A stretch of DNA of 64,000 bases. Origin: Solirubrobacteraceae bacterium (GTDB lineage Bacteria > Actinomycetota > Thermoleophilia > Solirubrobacterales > Solirubrobacteraceae). Location of the stretch: the NCBI GenBank assembly GCA_023230855.1, contig JALNWQ010000009.1, positions 62,001 to 126,000 on the forward strand. Reading direction: 5' to 3'. The notes below the pieces were generated by a model. It saw nothing but the letters and a program-made list of their open reading frames with translations, did no database searches and was not told the origin of the DNA. The translations under genes were made by a program, and so were the position numbers. Below are positions 39,635 to 48,339 of this stretch, piece by piece; the first letter of the stretch is position 1; each line of letters starts with the position of its first letter.

Positions 39635-41956
39635 CTACGCGCGAAGGAACTCGCTCCCTTCCCCCTCCCACAGCACCACCAGCTCGTCCCGCGCGCGCGT
39701 CGCCGCGACGTAGAACAGCGAGCGCTCGCGCTGGATCAGGTCGTCACGCTCGGCGTCGGGCACCGACTTGAGCAGGTAGGCCGCCGGGAGCAGCTCGGCG
39801 TCGGCGGCGAAGAGCAGCACGCGCGAGAACTCCATGCCCTTGGCGCGGTGCATCGTCATGAGCTGCGGTCGTCCGGAGGGGCCGGCGGACCGCGTCACCT
39901 GACGGATCGGCACCCCACGGTCCTCGAATCCCCGGGAGACGACATCGACCGTCGACTGGTCCCGGGCCAACACGCCGATCGCGTCGGGCTCGACGCCGTC
40001 ATCCAGCCACCCACGGACGACCGCGGCGGCCCGCTCCAGCTCGTCGGTGAGCGAGCTCACGCCGATCCGGGTCGGCGTCGGTCCCCGGCGGGCGGAGCGG
40101 TAGCCGTCGACCTCGGTGATCTCGTCGTCGAGGTCGGCGTAGGACTGCCCGGCGAGCACGTCCGTGGCGAAGCGCAGGACCTGCTGGGTGGTGCGGTAGT
40201 TCAGCGACAGGCGGCGCGAGCGACCGACGATCTGGATCCCGTAGCGCCCCAGGACGGTGCGCTGGCCGTAGATCCGCTGCTGCGCGTCCTCGGCGATGAA
40301 CAGGTCGTCCGGCCCCTCGGCCACCAACGACCGCAGGAACTGCCACTGCGGCGGGCTCAGGTCCTGCCCTTCGTCCACCAGCACGTGGTCGGCGATGCGA
40401 TGCTCGGCGCGCTCGCCGATGGCCGCGGCGATCGCGCACACCTCGGCGAAGTCGAGCGTGCCGGGGATCGCCGCCGCGGCCCGGTAGGCGCTGACGACGT
40501 CCCACACCGCGACGCGCTGCCGCCGTCCGAGCGCCACGCCACGCCCCGGGCGGCGGACGCGCAGGTACTGCTCGCGCGACACGATGCGGTGCGGGAGCAC
40601 GATCTGCTCGTACTCCGCCGCGAAGAACCCCGGCGACCGCAGATCGGGCGGCAGCGAACCGCCGGCGGCCGAGATCGCGTCGTCCCAGGCCTTCTTCGCG
40701 TTCGGTCGCTGCGTCGCCGTGCGGTCCCCAGCGATGCCCAGCACCTGCTCGACCGCCTGCGCACGCACGTCGGGGGTGGCGCGCGAGAGCACCTGAGCGG
40801 CCGCCGCGTCGACACCGGTCGGCCGTACCCCCGGGTCACCGAGACGCTCGGCCAACGGCAGGGTCGGATCAAGCGACCGCAGGTCGCGCTCGAGTGCGTC
40901 GGCGAGGTTCCGCGTGTACGTCGTGAGCACGACGCGCGCCGAGGGATGCTGGCGTGCCAGACGACGGGCACGGTGCAGCAGGACGACGGTCTTGCCGGTG
41001 CCCGCGCCACCCGACAGGCGGAACGGACCGCTGGTGCCCCGATCGACGTAGCGACGCTGCTCCGGGTGGAGGAAGATCCGCCACTTGGCGAACGAGCCGT
41101 CCTCGATCGCCCGGCGCAGCTCGTCGTCGTCCTCCAGCCACGCGAACTGCATCCGTGCGGCCGGCCTCTGCAGGCCCTCGAGCAGCTGGGCCTCCTCGTC
41201 CTCCGCGAGCACGGGCTTCGGCCCGTCGATGCCGAATGCCGCACGGACGTCGTCGATCGAGGCGCCGGCGGCCAGGTCCAGCAGCGCGAGACCCTGCCAC
41301 TCGACGGCCCGCTCCGCCAGCTGCATGATCTCGTCGTCGGTGCGCACCGCGAGCGCCCGGCGGGCCAGGTCTGGATCGATGCCGAGCTCGTCGGTGAGCT
41401 GCTCGAGGGTGATGCCGGTGCGCTCCAGCAGCGGCAACGACGGAACCTGATGGTCCTCGCCGCCGGCCGCTCCTTCGCCGGTGGACGAATCGGTCCCGGG
41501 GTCGACACCTAGCCCCGCGGTGACAGCGTCCCCGGTCCGCGCCCCCGTGCCCACGACGGGGCCGGCGGAATCGGCCACCTGGTCGGAGTGCGGACCGGCG
41601 GAGGCCTGCGGCAGCGGCACCTCGGACGCGATCAACAGCTCGGGCAGCCCGTTGACCGGGTTGACCTTGAGGACCGACTTGCGGGCGATCTCGATCGCCT
41701 CGTCGTGGGGCCAGACCCCGGTGAAGATGTAGTGCGGGGCGCCGCCGGCGGCCTGGACCTTGAACAGGACCGCGCGGTACATCGCGTCGACGCGGCCGGT
41801 GCGGACCTTCGGGTCGATCGCGGCCTTGATCGGCTCGATGTGCAGGCCCGGAAGGGTGTCGTCCTCGAAGACCTTGCGGATGAACGCGTGGATCTTCTTG
41901 CCGAGCGACCCGTCGTGCAGGCCGTCCTTGTTCGGGGCGTAGATGACGACGGCCAT
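39635..41956 (-). CDS. UvrD/Rep-like SF1 helicase with toxin-fold-like N-terminal domain
   Basis: A 773-residue protein. Residues 1-110 (YAPNKDGLHDGSLGKKIHAF, RVDAMYRAVLFKVQAAG, HYIFTGVWPHDEAIEIAR) look like a RelE/ParE-type fold found at the N-terminus of some UvrD-like proteins. A Gly/Asp/Ser-rich linker (about 120-170) and a small helical part follow. The helicase begins near 300 with Walker A RLSGGAGTGKTVVLLHRARR (about 313-332), motif II VLVDEGQDLSPPQW, motif III-IV AEDAQQRIYGQRTVLGRYG, motif V QLMTMHRAKGMEFSRVLLF and motif VI FYVAATRARDELVVLWEG. The ATG overlaps the stop of the giant helicase gene (TGATG), making it the last member of that operon. Confidence 0.85.
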   Translation of the reverse strand: MAVVIYAPNKDGLHDGSLGKKIHAFIRKVFEDDTLPGLHIEPIKAAIDPKVRTGRVDAMYRAVLFKVQAAGGAPHYIFTGVWPHDEAIEIARKSVLKVNPVNGLPELLIASEVPLPQASAGPHSDQVADSAGPVVGTGARTGDAVTAGLGVDPGTDSSTGEGAAGGEDHQVPSLPLLERTGITLEQLTDELGIDPDLARRALAVRTDDEIMQLAERAVEWQGLALLDLAAGASIDDVRAAFGIDGPKPVLAEDEEAQLLEGLQRPAARMQFAWLEDDDELRRAIEDGSFAKWRIFLHPEQRRYVDRGTSGPFRLSGGAGTGKTVVLLHRARRLARQHPSARVVLTTYTRNLADALERDLRSLDPTLPLAERLGDPGVRPTGVDAAAAQVLSRATPDVRAQAVEQVLGIAGDRTATQRPNAKKAWDDAISAAGGSLPPDLRSPGFFAAEYEQIVLPHRIVSREQYLRVRRPGRGVALGRRQRVAVWDVVSAYRAAAAIPGTLDFAEVCAIAAAIGERAEHRIADHVLVDEGQDLSPPQWQFLRSLVAEGPDDLFIAEDAQQRIYGQRTVLGRYGIQIVGRSRRLSLNYRTTQQVLRFATDVLAGQSYADLDDEITEVDGYRSARRGPTPTRIGVSSLTDELERAAAVVRGWLDDGVEPDAIGVLARDQSTVDVVSRGFEDRGVPIRQVTRSAGPSGRPQLMTMHRAKGMEFSRVLLFAADAELLPAAYLLKSVPDAERDDLIQRERSLFYVAATRARDELVVLWEGEGSEFLRA

Positions 41957-44900
41957 CAGGATGCTCCTTCGAGTGCGGTCCGCACCGCTTCGGGGTCAAG
42001 GGCCACGACGGTCCATCCGGCGGCGCGGAGGGCCGCCCGCTCGGCGTCGTCCAGGTCGAGGTCCAGCGTCACGCGCGCCGTGGTCCAGGTCGGGCCGAGC
42101 GGGATCCCGTCGACCTCGGGGCCCTCCTCGGGGGCGGGCAGGCCGTCCCCGGCCAGCGCCTGGAGCACCGGTCGCTCGGCGTCGGTGGCGTCGGCGAGCA
42201 CCGCCTGCCATTCGGCGTCGACCCGCGGCAAAGCACCGTCGGTCGCGTCACCAGTACCGACGCGTGGCGACCGCACATCGCTCGCCACGCGGTCCCCTTC
42301 GGAGGGCCGCTCGCGAGTCGCGCCGGTACCGGCCTCCGCGCTAGCTCCGACCGGCGCCTCGGCAAGCGAGTGGACCGTGACCGCCGCCGGCAGGGCCCGG
42401 AGCCCCAGCAGGTTGGCCAGGTGCAACCACGTGCGCCACCCCTGCTTGGTGCGCTCGGCGTCGGCGACGGACTCGGGCCGATCGTCGAGGACGAGGGCTA
42501 CCGCCACGGCGTCCGGGTCCTGACCGACGGGCAGCCGGGCGACGAGCGCCACCGGACCGTCGGTCCACGCCCACGCCGGGCTGCTGCCCTGGTTCGGCAG
42601 GGGCGCACCTTCGAGCAGGGCTGCAGCGCGGGCGACGAGATCGGCAGCGTCGTCCAGGCCGCCGCGAGTGGCCTGCGTCGGGTGGGCGGCCAGCACAAAC
42701 GGCACCGCTCTTCCGAGCGCTCGTAGCCCGTCGGGGTCGGGCTGTTGGACCCAGCTGACCAGCAGGTCGAGCGGCCCACGGCGAGCGAGGTCGAGGTGCC
42801 CGGGCTTCAGTCCGAACTGGCCGGTCGCCAACAGCTTCGACGCCACGTCGTCGCCGAGCCACGGCGCGATCGCCGGCCCCTCGGCGGGCTCGAGGTCCGC
42901 CCAGACGAGGCTCAGGACGACCCGGCCGGACTCGCGCAGCAGCTGCCGCTTGACGGCGTCGTCGTGCAGGCGGTTGTGCTCGGGACTGGCGTGGTAGCGC
43001 CAGCCGTCGCAGAAGATCGCGATCTCGGGGATGCTCGGATCGTCGCTGCGCAGCAGGAAGTCCGGCCTGCTGTTGATGACGTTGACCTGCGGCATCAGCG
43101 TCCAGCGTCGCCCGGAGCCGACGTTGATCTCCCATCGCTCGCCGGCCGCCAGCGGCGTCGACTTGACCGTGGCGCCGATCGTGGTCAATCGCTCACGCAG
43201 GACGGCCCGGAACTTCTGCTCCATCTTCGACTCGGGGTCGACGTCGATCACGGCCTCCCGGGTGATCTCCCACGACACGTCGTGGGGATCGGCGTCCGCG
43301 CGTCCGGCGGTGAGGATGTCGTGGAGCTGCCGCTCGGCCTCGATGGTCGAGACGAGCTGCCCCCGGCCGAACCGGGTGAAGGGCAGCAGGCACCGGTGGC
43401 ATGCCGGTCGTCCCTCCTCGCGGCATGCGCAGTCGCGGACGACCTCGTACGCGCGGACGAGGATCTCGCGCAGGATCGCCGGATCGGCCAGCTCGGCCAG
43501 GTATCCGGTGCCGCCGGGCACCACGTCGTGCAACAGGATGGCGTCGGTCCCGCCGTTGTCGACGTCGGCGACGAGCTCGACCGACAGATGGTCGGGCGCC
43601 CCACCGATGTACTCCCGCAGGCCGAGCTGGATCGCCGCGACGATCGACGGCACCGCGTACGGGTTGCCGAGGTCCACGAGCGGCGGGAGCCGCACCAGGA
43701 GCCCTTCGGTCTCCAGCGACCGGCTGAGCGCGACCGAGACGGTGCGCTCGTCGTCGGACTTGCGGCGCCCGCACCAGGGCCGGTGCTCGTGCGGGCTGTT
43801 GCGGCCGGTGCGGCCGTCGAGCTGCCCGCACTCGGCGCAGACACGGAACAGCTCGGCGGGGACCTCCCTCCCGGCGATCCGCCGGGGCGCGCCCTGGCCG
43901 CTGGCGCGGCCGAGGTTGAGCCACCGGATCTGCAGGCCGCGAACGTGACGGACGCCGAAGCCGTGATGCTCGACGTACCACTCGTCGGTGACGTTCTCGG
44001 GCACGACGTCGGCGGTGACGGTCACCTCGAACCGTTCGCGTTGACGCTCGTCCCGGGCGTCGTCGATCGCGGCCTCGTCTCGTCGCATCGTCGACGAGAC
44101 CCGTTGGAGCTCCACGGTCTCGAGGCGTTGGCTCACGTCGGCGATGCCCGGGCTCTGGCAGCGGGGGCAGGACGCCGGCCCGTCCTGGTCGGTGACGTCC
44201 GCACCGTAGCCGCACTCCGGGCACTGGGCCCAGGTCCGGACGGCGTCGCCGCCGCTGCCCAGGTCGACGGCGTTGATCTTGATCTGGTGTCCGCCGGCGT
44301 AGAAGGTCGAGCCGGGGGCGAACTCGCGCAGCGCGAGCGACGCGCTGCGCTGGTAGGCGTGCGTGTCGGTCTCGAATGCCCCGGAGTCGGGGTGCTGCCA
44401 CGACAGGCCGACGTCGAGGGTCACGTCGTCGCCGAGCAGCGTGTAGTTCGGGAAGAGGCCCAGGCGCTCCAGGACGGAGATCCAGTACTCGCCCCGCAGC
44501 TCGGCCCGCTGCTTCTCGGCCAGGCGGATCGACGCCTCGGCCGTCTTGCGGGCGTGCTTGTCGTCGTCGGTCGCGGCCGGGAGCTCTGCGAGCCGCTTGA
44601 GATCGGGCAACGCCTGCTGGATGGCGGTGATCCGGTGACCCAGCTCCTCGACCTGCTGGGCCCACCGCTGGGCAGCGGCGTAAATCCGTAGGGCGAGCCC
44701 GCTCGTCCCGGGGCCGTCGGCCGGTCGCACCCACGCGCGGAGGGCTTCGGCGCTCTCGGGGCGCAGACTGGGGAAGGCGGAGAGGAAGCGGTCCAGCCGG
44801 TCCGCGTCGTCCTCGGCCCGCGCGATGAGCGACGCCAGGTACGAGCGGGGGCCGGTGTCGCCGATCGCCTGCTCGGCGTTCGTGGGGTGGTTGCCCCCGG

Positions 44901-47900
44901 GGTCGCGGGCCTCGTCGTCGGCGACGGCCGCGAGAAACTGCCGGCGGAGGATCTCGGCGGCGTCGAGGTACGTCGCGGGGGGCCGCACCGTCCCGTTGAT
45001 GAGCGACGTCGGTTCGCCGAGCAGCGGCAGGTGCTCGCCGCGGCCGGTGACGAAGGCGAGGTTCAACGCGCTGCCGCTCAACCGTCCGGCGCGCCCGATG
45101 CGCTGCACGTACCCGGCGACGGTGCGGGGGAGCGACGCGAGCATCACCGTCGACAGATCACCGATGTCGATGCCCATCTCCAGCGTCGGCGTGGCGACCA
45201 GGACGTTGGGAGCCTGGGGCTGCTCGCTGCGGCCCTTGAACCCGTTCTCGTGCTCGAGCCGCAGCTTGTCGTCGAGCATCGACGTGTGCTCGCGGGCGAT
45301 GACCCGCTGCACCTCGTGCGTGCTGAAGAACCGTCGGTAGAAGTTGTCGGGCTCTCCCGGGTCGCGGACGAGCGTGCCGCTGCAGCGGGTGACGAGGCAC
45401 GCCGCACCGTCGAGCTCGTCGACGACGCGCGCGGTGCCGGGCACCTCGCTGCGACAGGTCCGGCACACGAGCCGTCGCCGCCCGGCCTGCAGGGCATCGG
45501 TCGGCACGGGCTCCAGCAGCACGCTGCCGGATCGCAGCGCGAACACGTCGGCCTTGGCCTCGTTGGTCGTGACCTCCAGCAACTCCGCCTTCGCCAGCTC
45601 GTGCAGCAGCAACCGCGAGAGGACGCCGCCCTCCCGGGCGCTGACCCCGAGGACGCGGGTGGCCCACTGGGCGTACCAGCCCTGGGCGCCGGTGGCCTGG
45701 TCGAGCAGCTTCTCGCGATGCTTGCTCTCGGGTCCCACCCGGGCGAACGCCGGGGCGCTCCGTCCGATCGGGAAGGCGGGCATGCCGTCGGTCCGGCGCC
45801 GGCCGCGCCAGATGCGGAAGCGACTGCCGTCCTCCTTGACGTACGGATTGAGCCACTCGTGCTCGATCGCGCCACGCTGCCGCAGATGCTCCAGCACGCC
45901 CCGTACCCACGCGAGGACGGTCGCGTCGGTGGGCGCGCCGCTGAGCGTGAGCTGCTCCTGCCCCTCCTCCAGGGCGTGTCGTCCGGCGGAGACCATCGTG
46001 GGGGCGGGGGCCTGCACCTCGGCGGCGATCGTGCTCGTCAGCTCGAGCGTGCGGCCGATTCGCGACTGCAGGCCGAACTCGAGCTGAGCGTCGAAGAGGA
46101 TCCGTCGGCGTACGCGGTTGCGCACCCCGACCGGGATCGCCTTCAGCGTCTTCTTCTCCCAGAACGGCGAGAACTCCGGGCGCTCGACGAGGTCGGGCGG
46201 CAGGATGCGGTACCGGGCGGCAGGGTCGTCGCCGACCCGTTGCAAGACGCGCTCGGGGAGCTCCTCGAGGGTGCAGGGGTCGTCGCCGACCGCTTCGCGC
46301 AGCACCGAGCGGACGGTCAGGCTGTGGGAGCGGGCCTGGATGAACCCGGCCCGGTGCGCAGCATCCTGGACGCTGTCGGTGAAGACGAGGGTCTTCTTCT
46401 CGCGCGCGTCGATGTTCGTGCTGCCGAACAGGCTCGAGAGGGCGACCGAGAGCTGGGTCGCCACCGCCGAGCCGAGGAAGCGGATCCCGTCGCGCTGTCC
46501 ACAAGCGGGGCAGTCGTCGTGGCGGCTGGCGTCTGCGGCGTCCAGGCCGACGTGGGTGAGCACCGGCAGGGCCGTCGGGCGGTCGTCCGTCGGCTCGGGC
46601 TCGCTCACGAGCAGTCGGCGCTCGGTGACGTGGAACCATCGCAGGCCGGTTTCGTCGCTGTCGCCGCTGTCAGCCGGGGCGGTGGTGACCTCGTGCCCCC
46701 GGGTGGCGTGGATCAGCGGCCGGAACCGTCCGCTGCTCTGCGCGTGGTCGCGTCGGATCGCGTCGTCGGCGGTGTCGAGGTCGGCGCCGCCGGCCGGCGA
46801 CAGGGTCACGCCCCAGCCGGAGCGGCCACAGTGCCGGCAGTAGAGCGCGGGGAAGACCGGTTGCGTCTGCGCGGTGCCGTCACCGTCGACGGCCGCGCCG
46901 AGCGGCACGCCGCCGTCGTCGCCCCACGCGAAGGCCGGCGCGGGGGCGGCCTCGCGGTCGATGCGCGTCAGCTCGCGCACCCACAGGTGGAGCTCGACCG
47001 ACGGCATGCCCCGCCCCGCCGTGGCCCGCAGGTGGCTCACGACCGCGGCGTAGATCTCGAGCGCGGTCTGCGCGTCGGCGGGGGCCGGGTCGGGCAGCAC
47101 CGTCCGCGCGACGGTCGCCAACGGTGCGGCCTCGCCGCACGCGGCGAGCAGGCGGCGGGTCAGCGGGTGGGCGCGGACGAGGTCGACGAGTGGTGCGTCG
47201 CCGGTGTCGCCGTCGTAGAGCACCGGCGCCACGGCCGCGGCGAGCACGTCGGGCTGGGGGTCGTGACCGCAACCGTCGGCCGCGGCACGCAGCGCCTCGA
47301 CGAGCGCAGCCCCGTCGACCGGATCGGCGGCCACCGCCATGTCACCGGCGTCGACCCATTCGTCGATCGTCAGGCGCGACTCGGTGACGACCGCGTCGTC
47401 GGAGAACGGCACGCCGAAGACCGTCTGGGCGAACGAGAGCATCGCGGTCGGGTCGCCGCCGTCGCCGAGCGTCGCAGAGGTCGCCACCGGGGTGACACCG
47501 GCGAGGGGACCGTCACCCTCGCGACCGTGGGCGCGGAGCGCCAGGCCCAGGCGGCGCAGCAGCATCGCCACGTCGGTGCCCTGGGCGCCGTCGTAGGTGT
47601 GGAACTCGTCGAGGACGAGGTACTGCAGCGACGTCGCGCTCTGGCCCCACAGCTTGCGGTCCGCGTGCCGCAGCAGGAGCTGGTCGAGCATCTTGTAGTT
47701 CGTCAGCAGGATGTCCGGCGGGCTGCTCTGCAGGACGGAGCGATCGGTGATGAGGCTGTCGGCGCTGACCTTCGTGCGCTTGGACCCCTGCTGCCCGGTG
47801 TAGAGGCCGGCGGTGACGCCGGCCAGCGACGGGTGGCTCGTGAGAAGTCCGGCCAGGCGCTGGGCCTGGTCGTTGGCCAGGGCGTTCATCGGGTACAGCA

Positions 47901-48339
47901 GCAGCGCCTTCATGCCGCCCACGCCCTGGCGCTTGGCCCGCAGCACGTGGTCGAGGATCGGGTACAGGAACGCCTCGGTCTTGCCCGATCCGGTGCCGGT
48001 GGTGACGAGCGTCGGCTGTGGTCCGGCCGGTCCGTCGCCGCGGTCGAGCGAGCTGAGCCGCGCGAACGCCCGCGCCTGGTGCCCGTAGGGCGGGAACGCC
48101 TGCGGGTCGTCGTCGGTCGGGTGCCAGCCGAGGGTCCGGCGCCACCCGTCGGGTGCGGCACGGAACGGCAACCGCAGCCGCAGGTAAGGCCCCTTGACGA
48201 TCCCGTCCTGCGGGTGCGCGAGCAGCTCGGTCAGTGCCGCCCGCGCATCCTGGTCGGCCAGCGCGAACGTCGTGTCGAGGTACTCCAGCAGCCCGTCGCG
48301 CACCCCGCGCGCCGCGAGCGTCGGCAGCAGCTCACCCAC
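41956..48339 (-). CDS. Giant DEAD/DEAH helicase with DUF1998 (DrmA-DrmB- or DruE-like)
   Basis: A 2127-residue SF2 helicase. Visible: GIVKGPYLRLRLPFRA near the N-terminus, Walker A TLVTTGTGSGKTEAFLYPIL (about 111-130), box II VLDEFHTYDGAQGTD (about 243-257), and a C-terminal helicase half with NVLVATPTLEMGIDIGDL and TVAGYVQRIGRAGRLSGSAL. A DUF1998-type zinc-binding region follows, with C-A-C-R and CHRCLLPF Cys pairs in RDCACREEGRPACHRC. Other Cys knuckles (CRHCGRSGWG, CRTCRSEVPG, CPECGYGADV) lie between. The GTG at 48339 overlaps the methylase stop by 8 bp and follows CAGGAG. In DISARM these activities are split into DrmA and DrmB; in Druantia they are joined in DruE. Confidence 0.83.
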   Translation of the reverse strand: MGELLPTLAARGVRDGLLEYLDTTFALADQDARAALTELLAHPQDGIVKGPYLRLRLPFRAAPDGWRRTLGWHPTDDDPQAFPPYGHQARAFARLSSLDRGDGPAGPQPTLVTTGTGSGKTEAFLYPILDHVLRAKRQGVGGMKALLLYPMNALANDQAQRLAGLLTSHPSLAGVTAGLYTGQQGSKRTKVSADSLITDRSVLQSSPPDILLTNYKMLDQLLLRHADRKLWGQSATSLQYLVLDEFHTYDGAQGTDVAMLLRRLGLALRAHGREGDGPLAGVTPVATSATLGDGGDPTAMLSFAQTVFGVPFSDDAVVTESRLTIDEWVDAGDMAVAADPVDGAALVEALRAAADGCGHDPQPDVLAAAVAPVLYDGDTGDAPLVDLVRAHPLTRRLLAACGEAAPLATVARTVLPDPAPADAQTALEIYAAVVSHLRATAGRGMPSVELHLWVRELTRIDREAAPAPAFAWGDDGGVPLGAAVDGDGTAQTQPVFPALYCRHCGRSGWGVTLSPAGGADLDTADDAIRRDHAQSSGRFRPLIHATRGHEVTTAPADSGDSDETGLRWFHVTERRLLVSEPEPTDDRPTALPVLTHVGLDAADASRHDDCPACGQRDGIRFLGSAVATQLSVALSSLFGSTNIDAREKKTLVFTDSVQDAAHRAGFIQARSHSLTVRSVLREAVGDDPCTLEELPERVLQRVGDDPAARYRILPPDLVERPEFSPFWEKKTLKAIPVGVRNRVRRRILFDAQLEFGLQSRIGRTLELTSTIAAEVQAPAPTMVSAGRHALEEGQEQLTLSGAPTDATVLAWVRGVLEHLRQRGAIEHEWLNPYVKEDGSRFRIWRGRRRTDGMPAFPIGRSAPAFARVGPESKHREKLLDQATGAQGWYAQWATRVLGVSAREGGVLSRLLLHELAKAELLEVTTNEAKADVFALRSGSVLLEPVPTDALQAGRRRLVCRTCRSEVPGTARVVDELDGAACLVTRCSGTLVRDPGEPDNFYRRFFSTHEVQRVIAREHTSMLDDKLRLEHENGFKGRSEQPQAPNVLVATPTLEMGIDIGDLSTVMLASLPRTVAGYVQRIGRAGRLSGSALNLAFVTGRGEHLPLLGEPTSLINGTVRPPATYLDAAEILRRQFLAAVADDEARDPGGNHPTNAEQAIGDTGPRSYLASLIARAEDDADRLDRFLSAFPSLRPESAEALRAWVRPADGPGTSGLALRIYAAAQRWAQQVEELGHRITAIQQALPDLKRLAELPAATDDDKHARKTAEASIRLAEKQRAELRGEYWISVLERLGLFPNYTLLGDDVTLDVGLSWQHPDSGAFETDTHAYQRSASLALREFAPGSTFYAGGHQIKINAVDLGSGGDAVRTWAQCPECGYGADVTDQDGPASCPRCQSPGIADVSQRLETVELQRVSSTMRRDEAAIDDARDERQRERFEVTVTADVVPENVTDEWYVEHHGFGVRHVRGLQIRWLNLGRASGQGAPRRIAGREVPAELFRVCAECGQLDGRTGRNSPHEHRPWCGRRKSDDERTVSVALSRSLETEGLLVRLPPLVDLGNPYAVPSIVAAIQLGLREYIGGAPDHLSVELVADVDNGGTDAILLHDVVPGGTGYLAELADPAILREILVRAYEVVRDCACREEGRPACHRCLLPFTRFGRGQLVSTIEAERQLHDILTAGRADADPHDVSWEITREAVIDVDPESKMEQKFRAVLRERLTTIGATVKSTPLAAGERWEINVGSGRRWTLMPQVNVINSRPDFLLRSDDPSIPEIAIFCDGWRYHASPEHNRLHDDAVKRQLLRESGRVVLSLVWADLEPAEGPAIAPWLGDDVASKLLATGQFGLKPGHLDLARRGPLDLLVSWVQQPDPDGLRALGRAVPFVLAAHPTQATRGGLDDAADLVARAAALLEGAPLPNQGSSPAWAWTDGPVALVARLPVGQDPDAVAVALVLDDRPESVADAERTKQGWRTWLHLANLLGLRALPAAVTVHSLAEAPVGASAEAGTGATRERPSEGDRVASDVRSPRVGTGDATDGALPRVDAEWQAVLADATDAERPVLQALAGDGLPAPEEGPEVDGIPLGPTWTTARVTLDLDLDDAERAALRAAGWTVVALDPEAVRTALEGAS

